From Gammaproteobacteria bacterium (GTDB lineage: Bacteria; Pseudomonadota; Gammaproteobacteria; SZUA-140): a DNA stretch of 7,426 nt. The position numbers and the translations under genes were made by a program. This document shows positions 1 to 6,182 of this stretch, piece after piece. The notes below the pieces were generated by a model, which saw only the letters and a program-made list of their open reading frames with translations, had not been told where the DNA came from and made no database searches. The stretch lies in assembly GCA_026994735.1 (NCBI GenBank), contig JALWQD010000111.1, forward strand, positions 1 through 7,426. The letters are read 5' to 3'. Position 1 is the stretch's first letter; each line of letters starts with the position of its first letter.

Positions 1-442
1 CGTACAGGATCGCTGCTTCGGTGTCATCTGGATTATCCAGCTTTAACGGTTCTACCAAGGCCAGAGCATCATCTGTTTTCCCGGACAATAATGTCAAACG
101 GGCAACCTTGAGTGTCGCCTCACGATAACCGGGGGCAAGCTCCATTGCAGCACGATACTGTGCATACGCCTGCTGCCAGTCTTGTTCTTTCTCGGCAATC
201 TTGCCAAGAAGAAGGTGGGCTTCGGCTACTTTTGGATTAATTTGTAAGGCATTCTTCAATTCAAGGCGGGCTTTGACAAAATTACCCTGAAGAAACAGCT
301 CCCGGCCATGCTCAAGGTAAGCCGTCATCCTGCCCTCGCCTTTCGAACAAGCCGGCAAGCCAAAGAGAAGGCCAATACTGAAGGCAAGCGCAAGGCAAAG
401 AGGCACGCGCCTGACTTTTTTTATTTTTTGCCAAAAATACAT
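1..442 (-). CDS. TPR-repeat lipoprotein of exopolysaccharide/PEP-CTERM locus type (3' end outside window)
   Basis: The frame is open from ATG at 442 to the window edge, giving 147 visible residues. Residues 1-12 are basic and followed by a hydrophobic stretch ending in L-P-A-C (Cys32), which looks like a lipoprotein signal peptide; Pro at -2 is not the usual residue. From residue 39 come 34-residue tetratricopeptide units (about 39-71, 72-105, 106-139, and a fourth begun at 140), with typical features such as LELKNAL and NP/AP helix ends. TPR units form helical scaffolds for protein contacts; the mature protein would sit in the periplasm on a membrane. The start lies 11 nt after the ATPase stop, so the two are probably co-translated; the upstream AGAGAA is a weak ribosome site. 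TPR lipoproteins of the PrsT family of XrtA loci start in this way and are much longer, but the visible part is too short to be sure of the family. Confidence 0.85.
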   Translation of the reverse strand, partial: MYFWQKIKKVRRVPLCLALAFSIGLLFGLPACSKGEGRMTAYLEHGRELFLQGNFVKARLELKNALQINPKVAEAHLLLGKIAEKEQDWQQAYAQYRAAMELAPGYREATLKVARLTLLSGKTDDALALVEPLKLDNPDDTEAAILY

Positions 443-453
443 TGATTGGTTCT

Positions 454-1287
454 CTATGAGGTTTCAAGCGGCGTTGGGAAAAAGCCACCCCGTTGTTTAT
501 CCTGGGCCACTTGCTCAACCATTTCACCGCTGACTTCTGAAAAGCCATCAGCAAAAGCATAGACCAGAGCAGTATCACAAAGGAGATTGATCAAGCGTGG
601 TATTCCCTGCGCATGATAGTGCACACGATGGCAGGCAACAGCAGTAAAAATTCCCGGGCGAGCACCTGCAATCTGCAAGCGATGCTCAATATAGGCAGCC
701 GTATCATCACGACTCAGTGGTTCAAGGTGAAAATCCACCGCAATGCGTTGTGCAAACTGAATGAGCTCTGGCTGCCTCAGAGCCTCACGCAACTCGGGCT
801 GACCGACGAGTATTAACTGTAACACCTGATCTTTATCCGCATTAATGTTTGACAACATGCGCAATTCTTCAAGTGTCTCAGCATCAAGGTTTTGTGCTTC
901 ATCGACAATCAGGACGGTGCGTTGCCCACGGCCATATTCAGTAATGATATGGTCAATAAATATTTTATAGAGACTTGCCTTATCCTTACTGATTGATTCA
1001 AGCCCAAAGGCGACTAATACCCATTGCAACAGCTCGCCGAAGGATCGATGAGTATTTGAAATCAAACCTACCGTTACATTTTCCTCCATATCGGCAAGTA
1101 ACTTGCGAATCAAGGTGGTCTTACCCGAACCAATTTCGCCGGTAATGACGCTGATGGTCGCCTGATTCATCAGGCCATATTCAAGCATCATCAAGGCCAT
1201 GCGGTGCTTGCGACTGGGATAGAGGAAAGAAGGATCAGGCAGCAACGAAAAAGGCTTTTCTTTCAGTTCAAAAAAGGTTTGATACAT
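454..1287 (-). CDS. XrtA/PEP-CTERM locus-associated AAA ATPase (ExeA/GspA-like)
   Basis: A 277-residue P-loop ATPase. Walker A is GEIGSGKT (residues 50-57), Walker B is VLIVDEAQN (125-133), a sensor-1-like LILVGQPEL lies at 158-166, and GIPRLINLLCD at 228-238 fits the sensor-2 region. The N-terminal phrase KPFSLLPDPSFLYPSRKHR (11-29) is the typical opening of ExeA-like secretion ATPases, and the match along the whole chain to the exosortase-locus subfamily is strong from memory. No membrane segment is seen, so it should be cytoplasmic or peripheral. Relatives such as ExeA act with envelope partners in assembling secretion machines; the precise job of this subfamily is not established. Start ATG at 1287 has no clear Shine-Dalgarno. 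It follows the kinase-like gene by 67 nt and precedes the TPR lipoprotein by 11 nt. Length is normal for the subfamily and all nucleotide-binding motifs are intact. Confidence 0.93.
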   Translation of the reverse strand: MYQTFFELKEKPFSLLPDPSFLYPSRKHRMALMMLEYGLMNQATISVITGEIGSGKTTLIRKLLADMEENVTVGLISNTHRSFGELLQWVLVAFGLESISKDKASLYKIFIDHIITEYGRGQRTVLIVDEAQNLDAETLEELRMLSNINADKDQVLQLILVGQPELREALRQPELIQFAQRIAVDFHLEPLSRDDTAAYIEHRLQIAGARPGIFTAVACHRVHYHAQGIPRLINLLCDTALVYAFADGFSEVSGEMVEQVAQDKQRGGFFPTPLETS

Positions 1288-1308
1288 GAGTCATAGTCTG
1301 TTTTAAGC

Positions 1309-1352
1309 GCAGCAAGCTGCTTGAATTCTCATGAAGACTTACCCGAGGGTAA
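1309..1352. repeat. Two short inverted repeats in the kinase-ATPase gap
   Basis: The 67-nt gap holds two perfect palindromes: GCAGC-AA-GCTGC at 1309-1320 and TTACCC-GA-GGGTAA at 1339-1352, 18 nt apart. The second touches the stop of the kinase-like gene. Neither is followed by a T-run in the direction of transcription, so neither looks like an intrinsic terminator. They could be mRNA hairpins setting the ratio of the flanking genes, an operator, or chance. Confidence 0.4.
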
Positions 1353-1354
1353 GG

Positions 1355-2158
1355 CTATTCCGTTGTCTTATTGAGAACTGACCCGAGGAAATGGGTAGAG
1401 TCCTGAAGAAGCGCTACTGCTTGTTTAAAATCTTCCTGATCGGTATTACCTTCTTCAACCACCAGTAATGAGGCATCGACATAGGGCGCAAAAGCCAGCA
1501 CATCATCAGCCTTTAACACCGGCGGCAAGTCAAAGATCACCATCCGTGAAGGATAGCGATGCTTAAGCTCCTCAACAAGGCCGGTCATCAGTGGCGATGC
1601 CAGCATTTCTGATGCATTAGCCAGCCCTCCCCGCCCCGGAAAAACAACAAAACGTTCAATGCCAGGGTTGACCAGAATATCCGGTATTGCCGCATTCCCG
1701 GAAAGATAATCACTGAGTCCCTGTTCGGGTTGAAAACCAAAAAACTCATGTAATCGGGGTTGATGGAGATTGGCATCAACAAGCAAGACGGTGCCTGTCA
1801 ATTCACGCGCCATACTGATAGCGAGATTGATGGCTGTCAGACTTTTCCCTTCCCCCTGCCCGGGACTGGTGATTGCCAGAACATTTTCATCCTTTTTCTG
1901 CATTTCACGTAATACACGGGTACGTAGCATATTATAAGCGTTAAAAAAATCACCCTGTGCATCAAGAGCACTGATAACCCGGTGTTGACGTAAATGTTGC
2001 TGCCTGGGTTCGAAACAGAGTGTGCGCGTATATTCAATGGTTCGGGTCATATCACTCGGGACAGCTGCCGGATTATTGATCACAGCCTGGCCGGAACGAT
2101 AGTTCCCAACCTGACGTTGCTGACGCGCCTTATCCAGAGCCTTTTTTATTCTTTCCAC
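1355..2158 (-). CDS. CpsD/CapB-type tyrosine-kinase-like ATPase (PCP partner)
   Basis: A 267-residue soluble P-loop protein of the bacterial tyrosine kinase (BY-kinase) type, encoded apart from its membrane partner. Walker A is SPGQGEGKS (98-106), the Walker A' region is LLVDANLHQP (125-134), and Walker B is VIFDLPP (207-213). The N-terminus MERIKKALDKARQ resembles exopolysaccharide-locus kinases. BY-kinases bind the cytoplasmic face of a Wzz/GumC-type co-polymerase and cycle through autophosphorylation to control polymer synthesis. Start is GTG at 2158, chosen because AGGGAG lies six bases upstream and the next residues fit the family. Odd points: Walker A' reads D-A-N-L-H where D-x-D-x-R is usual; the helix that commonly carries E-x2-R-x2-R reads N-A-Y-N-M-L-R (73-79); and the last 40 residues contain no tyrosine, so the usual C-terminal tyrosine cluster is absent. 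It may be a weak or non-autophosphorylating member. The neighbouring upstream gene is its likely partner. Confidence 0.9.
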   Translation of the reverse strand: MERIKKALDKARQQRQVGNYRSGQAVINNPAAVPSDMTRTIEYTRTLCFEPRQQHLRQHRVISALDAQGDFFNAYNMLRTRVLREMQKKDENVLAITSPGQGEGKSLTAINLAISMARELTGTVLLVDANLHQPRLHEFFGFQPEQGLSDYLSGNAAIPDILVNPGIERFVVFPGRGGLANASEMLASPLMTGLVEELKHRYPSRMVIFDLPPVLKADDVLAFAPYVDASLLVVEEGNTDQEDFKQAVALLQDSTHFLGSVLNKTTE

Positions 2159-2164
2159 GCCGTT

Positions 2165-2170
2165 CTCCCT
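2165..2170 (-). promoter_or_regulatory. Ribosome binding site for the kinase-like gene
   Basis: AGGGAG on the minus strand, six bases before the GTG at 2158. It is the best Shine-Dalgarno in the window and decides in favour of this non-ATG start. Confidence 0.75.
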
Positions 2171-2266
2171 AAATTCTTGACAGCTAACAGCAATAACACA
2201 TTGACCGGCGATACATTAATTTTCTGCCGGCATTCAAAAATGCTGTCATTACTAAGCAACAAGCTA

Positions 2267-4036
2267 TTATCCCAAACCAAGCCGACGCATGAGCACAAAC
2301 CAGATAACGTCCAGTGGTTTCCAGTAATTATGGATGAGCGCTAAAATCACGGCCAGTAATAAAACAGCGACGGCAAATAACCATAATTTTCCGGCCTTTT
2401 CAGCACGCAATTCATCCGCTGTCGAAAGATATGGAATACTGACGAGAACTGACTGCCCGCTGATTTTTTCGAGCATTTTTCGACCACGCACAGTACTATC
2501 AAGACCTTCGGCAATGATGCCATAGCCGAACCCGCCACCGAGGGAAAGCACCAGCCCAAGAAAGAGCAAGGCAATACGGTTGGGTTTGATAGGCACTTCT
2601 GGCAACAGTGGTGGTTCGACCATGCTGAAGCGCTCGCCCTTGCGTTCGTTTTCCAGTTCCTGAGCAATCTTTGCCTGCATCTGCTTCTCGCGTGCCTCCT
2701 GGTAACTACGCAGGACATTCTCACGTTCACGCGTCAGATCCTGATATTCGCGCTCTACTTCCGGGGTATGCACCAGGCGAGTTTCGTAATCAACCATCTT
2801 CGCCCGGACCTGTTTACGTTGTTCAATCAAAGCCTTGATTTTCAGTCTCGCCGTTTCAAGCTGGGACTGTAAATTGACATAGGCAGGATTTGTCGCCGGT
2901 AAAGCCAGGTCCTCATTGCCAAGCTCTAAATGTGCGCCACTTTCTCCCAGACGAGCAATCTGTTTGCGTAAACGCTTGACATCAGGGTGCTGATCCGAAT
3001 AGCGTTCCCTGGCAATTGCAAGGTCGGTCTGGAGACGCTGTAATTCATCCGATGATGTACTCGCAGGCCTGACGGCAATACCCAGCTCTTTACGTATCCC
3101 ATTAATTTCATTCTTTAGTTTTATTACATCGGGATGATCCTCGGCATAACTTGCCTGCTTCCCGAGCAAACGGAGTTCGAGAATGCGCAGACGTGCGCCC
3201 GGATCAACCACCGACTCGAGCGAATTTGCCGAGGCCACCATCGTCGGATCAAGTTGTGCCAATTGCCCCTGGAGATAGATAGCCCGCTCTTCCTGCAATG
3301 ACAGTTGCGTGTCAATATTCTGCAAGTCGCGTTCACTGCGATCGAGCATTTGCATATTGAGGTTCATCAATTCAGGCAAACGGCCAATATTCTTTTCCTT
3401 GAATGTGGCCAGACGTGATTCAAGATCTGTCAGTTGCCGATGTAACTTGTTGGCATCATCAGAAAGAAAGTCGGAAGCCTCTTCGACCTTGCGTCGACGA
3501 TTACGAATATTTTCGGTCAGATAGAGTGACACCAATTCATTGGTTACTCTTTGGGCAGCCTGCGGATGCTCATTATCATAGGAAAGCGAGAAGGCAATCG
3601 TTGCCTGTGTTGGCCGTCCGCTGCGCGGATCAATGACATCAGCACTGACCATTTCCATGGTGATATCAGCGCGCATTTCATCGAGCACCTGTTCTGGCGT
3701 CATCGTCCTGCGCTCATCATGATAGAGATCGAACTTATCAATAATGGTATTCAGGTTTGCACGCGTCATCACCTTTTGACTGATCACCTGGATACGTTGA
3801 TCGGCAAAGCTGGTAATCGTTGAACGCACCAGGTCAGCGGGAATATCCTGTTCTTCTATCAGGATAGTCGCCGCTGATCGATAGACGGGCGGGAGACCAA
3901 ATGCCAGAGCGACAGATATCAGCATGATCAGGCTGCTAATCATCAACACACGCCCTTTTCGACGTTTCAACGCGGTCAACAAATCCGCTATTGAAGATTG
4001 CTCAGAGATCACTGACTGTGATGAATAACTGGACAT
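2267..4036 (-). CDS. GumC/Wzz-type polysaccharide chain-length determinant (PCP family)
   Basis: A 589-residue polysaccharide co-polymerase of the inner membrane. A short cytoplasmic N-terminus leads to membrane segment 1 (about 30-50). A Wzz-like domain follows (YRSAATILIEE from residue 52), then a long periplasmic region rich in heptad coiled coil (about 175-465), a GNVR-like part (EREYQDLTRERENVLRSYQ, 428-446), the proline-rich PPLLPEVPIKPNR (475-487) and membrane segment 2 (about 488-508). A third hydrophobic segment lies at 551-570. No kinase domain is fused; the next gene supplies it. Such proteins set polymer length and link polymerisation to the OPX exit. ATG at 4036 is preferred: GGGGA lies five bases upstream. 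An in-frame ATG at 4126 sits inside a promoter -10 element and is probably not used. HPDV occurs twice, 49 residues apart, in similar contexts. The length exceeds the roughly 500 residues usual for the EpsF-type XrtA chain-length family. Confidence 0.92.
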   Translation of the reverse strand: MSSYSSQSVISEQSSIADLLTALKRRKGRVLMISSLIMLISVALAFGLPPVYRSAATILIEEQDIPADLVRSTITSFADQRIQVISQKVMTRANLNTIIDKFDLYHDERRTMTPEQVLDEMRADITMEMVSADVIDPRSGRPTQATIAFSLSYDNEHPQAAQRVTNELVSLYLTENIRNRRRKVEEASDFLSDDANKLHRQLTDLESRLATFKEKNIGRLPELMNLNMQMLDRSERDLQNIDTQLSLQEERAIYLQGQLAQLDPTMVASANSLESVVDPGARLRILELRLLGKQASYAEDHPDVIKLKNEINGIRKELGIAVRPASTSSDELQRLQTDLAIARERYSDQHPDVKRLRKQIARLGESGAHLELGNEDLALPATNPAYVNLQSQLETARLKIKALIEQRKQVRAKMVDYETRLVHTPEVEREYQDLTRERENVLRSYQEAREKQMQAKIAQELENERKGERFSMVEPPLLPEVPIKPNRIALLFLGLVLSLGGGFGYGIIAEGLDSTVRGRKMLEKISGQSVLVSIPYLSTADELRAEKAGKLWLFAVAVLLLAVILALIHNYWKPLDVIWFVLMRRLGLG

Positions 4037-4040
4037 GAAA

Positions 4041-4053
4041 TTCCCCAACTCCC
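4041..4053 (-). promoter_or_regulatory. Ribosome binding site for the chain-length gene
   Basis: Minus strand GGGAG-TT-GGGGAA. GGGGA ends five bases before the ATG at 4036 and is the better placed of the two purine blocks. It supports this start over the in-frame ATG 90 bases upstream. Confidence 0.6.
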
Positions 4054-4116
4054 GCGGAAATGTGCTTTCTTTACCGACAATCACCCGACAATCGATACCT
4101 TGAAATAGGCGCACGG

Positions 4117-4125
4117 ATTTTAGCA
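4117..4125 (-). promoter_or_regulatory. Extended -10 promoter for the chain-length/kinase/ATPase/TPR genes
   Basis: The minus strand reads TATGCTAAAATCCGTGCGCC, and TGCTAAAAT matches the sigma-70 extended -10 form TGnTATAAT except for one base. No good TTGACA lies 16-18 bases upstream (the 17-bp position reads AGGTCG), as is common when an extended -10 carries recognition. The start site would fall near 4110, leaving a leader of roughly 75 bases before the ATG at 4036. It lies in the 145-nt gap after the beta-barrel gene, where a second transcription unit would be expected to begin. Confidence 0.6.
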
Positions 4126-4156
4126 TAATCCGGCCACCACGACCTGATCATAGTTT

Positions 4157-4194
4157 GAAAAGCAAGACTGCCAGCGAAGAACTAACGGTCTTGC
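4157..4194 (-). terminator. Possible weak terminator overlapping the beta-barrel stop
   Basis: On the minus strand GCAAGAC (4194-4188) pairs perfectly with GTCTTGC (4168-4162), followed directly by TTTTC. The seven-base stem and four-T run resemble an intrinsic terminator, but the 19-base loop is large and the T-run short. The first arm includes the final codons of the beta-barrel gene. It would separate that gene from the promoter at 4117-4125. Confidence 0.3.
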
Positions 4195-5411
4195 CGCTGA
4201 TAATAGAGCACCAGGCCCAGCGCTCTGGAAATTGCCCCCTCAGCAAATGCATCATACTTTTGCCGCATATAGGTAAAATATCCGCGCAAGCGCCAGGAGC
4301 GAGTAAAACGCCAGGCAATGCTAGGCGAAAAACGGTAAAACTGCCGATCCAGGCGAGAGTTTAACAAATTGCTGGCGAGGTCCTCCCGGCGCATGAATGT
4401 CATATCCAGACGCAGAGAAAGATGAGCTGACAATCTGTGCTTGTAAAAGCCATCGATACGATCACTGCTTTGCAGTCTGCCGGCGCTACCGGGATCCAAT
4501 GAACGCGTATATTTCAACTGGCTATCAGCATGGACAAAATGTCGCTGCCACTGAAAAGCCAGCAGCCCCCCTGTCTGCCGTTCACTCAGCTCGGGCAGAG
4601 CAATGCCTTGCCTGGCTGTCGTCGTACTTTGACGTAAACCCAATGCCAGAGAAAACTCGCTTAAGGCCGAGAAATCGCGTATCTGTGTCACCAAAACACT
4701 CAGATCATCAGCCTTGATCTGTCCATCATCCGTTTCATAACTCAAGGCGGAGAGTGTCAAGCGACTGCGATCACGTCGCCCCCAGTCATGGGAAAGGTTC
4801 ACATTGCCCTGAAGCAGGCGATAATCGAGTAACCCCGTCGTCGAGGAATTACCCTGATAGGAAACAATCATGTAATCGATATCAGCAGCCAGGCGTGTCT
4901 TTCTCGACAACTGACGCTGCCATCCCGGGTTAATCTGACGCTGATAACGGTGCAGACTCAGCTGCGTCAAGCCTGATGTTAATAACTCACTTTCAAGTGT
5001 CGAACGTTGTTCAAGCTTGGAGGTCAACCACCATTGATCCTCTCCCCACTGGCGCTGTGCATTCACAACCCATGACCAATTATCGCTGTCCAGGCGATCA
5101 TTACCGCTATAGATTCTCTTTTCATAACCCAGCCGGCTATCTGCATGCCAGTTTGACCGTCTGGCATAGAGATTGATCGCCGGAGAAAACAGCTGCAGGA
5201 AATGCCCCTCACCAGCACCACGAAGCAGGCCAACATTACTGTTGTACTCTTCACGTAGCAGTAGCGACGGCGTCATGCCAAAATCAGTCGCCAGCACAGG
5301 CAGAGCGCCTATCAGTAGCAGCAGGAAAATCAAGCCATGCCACGCGTACCGGCTCCCCCTTGTTACTGACACAGTCGCCCAGCGCAACATTTTACATCCA
5401 GGAGTCAACAT
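4182..5411 (-). CDS. Outer-membrane beta-barrel protein, probable polysaccharide exit channel (BBP2_2-like)
   Basis: A 409-residue protein with an N-terminal signal peptide: a basic leader, then hydrophobic residues about 27-38, and likely cleavage after PVLA (38-41). The mature part opens with TDFGMTPSLLLREEYNSNVG, the TPSL...EEY..N pattern seen at the start of BBP2_2-type barrels and exosortase-locus outer-membrane proteins. The rest is a series of short alternating polar/aromatic strands (for example DNWSWVVNAQRQW and RLRGYFTYMRQKY) with charged turns and no long hydrophobic helix, as expected for a beta-barrel. ATG at 5411 shares its A with the OPX stop (TGATG), giving translational coupling without a Shine-Dalgarno; ATG at 5390 would give a more usual signal-peptide length and is a real alternative. 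Its place next to a helix-less OPX protein suggests that it supplies the outer-membrane pore. The role is inferred; substrate and strand number cannot be read here. Confidence 0.85.
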   Translation of the reverse strand: MLTPGCKMLRWATVSVTRGSRYAWHGLIFLLLLIGALPVLATDFGMTPSLLLREEYNSNVGLLRGAGEGHFLQLFSPAINLYARRSNWHADSRLGYEKRIYSGNDRLDSDNWSWVVNAQRQWGEDQWWLTSKLEQRSTLESELLTSGLTQLSLHRYQRQINPGWQRQLSRKTRLAADIDYMIVSYQGNSSTTGLLDYRLLQGNVNLSHDWGRRDRSRLTLSALSYETDDGQIKADDLSVLVTQIRDFSALSEFSLALGLRQSTTTARQGIALPELSERQTGGLLAFQWQRHFVHADSQLKYTRSLDPGSAGRLQSSDRIDGFYKHRLSAHLSLRLDMTFMRREDLASNLLNSRLDRQFYRFSPSIAWRFTRSWRLRGYFTYMRQKYDAFAEGAISRALGLVLYYQRQDR

Positions 5412-5995
5412 CAAGGAATAACGATAACGTCACCATTTTTCAACAGGATATTCTGTTTCAGCATCTTCCCCCTGGCAACGGCATCATAGTCGAAAGCAAT
5501 GGCCTGTTGCTGCCCATTTGTCCGGCGCAGGATATGAATGCCATCACGATCGGCAAAAGCTGTCAAACCACCCGCCAGGCTCAAAGCCTGCATCACATCA
5601 ATATACTGGCCCGACATAAATAAACCCGGCTTGTTTACCTCGCCGATAACAAACACCTTATTACCACCGACCTTAACCAGAGAAACAGAAACCACCGGAT
5701 CAGGAATATAGCGTGTCAAACGCCGAGCCAACTCGGCGCGAATCTGTTCAATCGTCTTGCCACTGGCCATCAGTTCACCAATCAAAGGAAAATTAAGACG
5801 ACCATCCGGACGCACCAGCACTTCGGCCTGAAGGTCTTCTTCCTTCCAGACAGAAATGAGCAGAACATCTTCTGCAGCAAGGCGGTAGTCAGACGATACG
5901 GCAGGCGCCGGAATCGTTGCCGCAGCCGCCTGGACAGTAGAAATACTGCCGAAAAAACACAATATACTGCTAAAAACCAGAATAAACCTCTTCAT
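5411..5995 (-). CDS. Short polysaccharide export protein (OPX/Wza-like, XrtA-locus type)
   Basis: A 194-residue periplasmic export protein. Residues 1-23 form a signal peptide with VQA before the cut. Cys13 is not in a good lipobox (S-I-L-C), so it is probably not a lipoprotein. A Poly_export domain spans about 36-108 (DYRLAAEDVLLISVWKEEDL, RPDGRLNFPLIGE) and one SLBB domain spans about 112-158 (KVFVIGEVNKPG, ALSLAGGLTAFADRDGI). The chain ends at NGDVIVIP, typical of short OPX proteins; the C-terminal amphipathic helix by which E. coli Wza crosses the outer membrane is absent. Start is the ATG at 5995 because AGAGG lies six bases upstream; the in-frame ATG at 6001 directly abuts that site. 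The beta-barrel gene overlaps its stop by one base. OPX proteins dock on the chain-length protein and guide polymer to the outer membrane. Confidence 0.93.
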   Translation of the reverse strand: MKRFILVFSSILCFFGSISTVQAAAATIPAPAVSSDYRLAAEDVLLISVWKEEDLQAEVLVRPDGRLNFPLIGELMASGKTIEQIRAELARRLTRYIPDPVVSVSLVKVGGNKVFVIGEVNKPGLFMSGQYIDVMQALSLAGGLTAFADRDGIHILRRTNGQQQAIAFDYDAVARGKMLKQNILLKNGDVIVIP

Positions 5996-6001
5996 GATCA
6001 T

Positions 6002-6006
6002 CCTCT
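6002..6006 (-). promoter_or_regulatory. Ribosome binding site deciding the OPX start
   Basis: Minus strand AGAGG is followed by ATGATC and then ATG. It touches the first ATG (6001) and lies six bases from the second (5995), so the second is the better start. Confidence 0.65.
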
Positions 6007-6019
6007 AAGGTCTGGCGTG

Positions 6020-6028
6020 ATTATCGCA
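6020..6028 (-). promoter_or_regulatory. Candidate extended -10 promoter before the OPX gene
   Basis: The minus strand reads TTGCGATAATC; TGCGATAAT fits TGn plus a five-of-six -10 hexamer. The upstream -35 is poor (CACACA at a 16-base spacing). A start site here would give a leader of roughly 20 bases. The 187-nt gap after the transferase gene makes a promoter plausible, but the sequence evidence is weak. Confidence 0.3.
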
Positions 6029-6182
6029 AGAAAAATCGCCTTGTGTGATAGGGCTTTAGAATCCGGCTGTTATCCCCCCGGACCGGCCAAAGGAGTAATT
6101 CTACACTGACTTCCGAGCCAACGCTGAAAAACCCGCCGTTAAATAATGCCACAGGGCTTCTATGGTCGTTTTTCCACCAAGA

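Noticed and set aside
2347..2730. 127-codon minus-strand frame inside the chain-length gene
   Set aside because: It is a shadow in another frame: rich in Arg, Cys and Ser with no domain, fully inside a well-supported gene.
4037..4126. Longer chain-length protein from ATG at 4126
   Set aside because: That ATG overlaps the -10 element, lacks a Shine-Dalgarno, and the extra 30 residues do not look like a GumC N-terminus.
4117..4137. Second sigma-54-like match (TGGCCGG...TGC) before the chain-length gene
   Set aside because: Its GG-GC spacing is one base short; the extended -10 sigma-70 reading of the same bases is far better.
4397..4717. 106-codon plus-strand frame antisense to the beta-barrel gene
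   Set aside because: No ribosome site, no recognisable protein, and it lies wholly opposite a gene with clear family features.
5412..5414. TTG start of the beta-barrel gene
   Set aside because: The adjacent ATG at 5411 forms the common TGATG overlap and needs no rare start codon.
6024..6042. Sigma-54-like GG...TTGC on the minus strand before the OPX gene
   Set aside because: The GG and GC are separated by 11 bases, not the strict 10, and the rest of TGGCAC is poorly matched.
6121..6182. Terminator after the WecA-like gene (GGGTTTTT on the minus strand)
   Set aside because: The only stem before the T-run is about five pairs with a G-U and a long loop, too weak to call.
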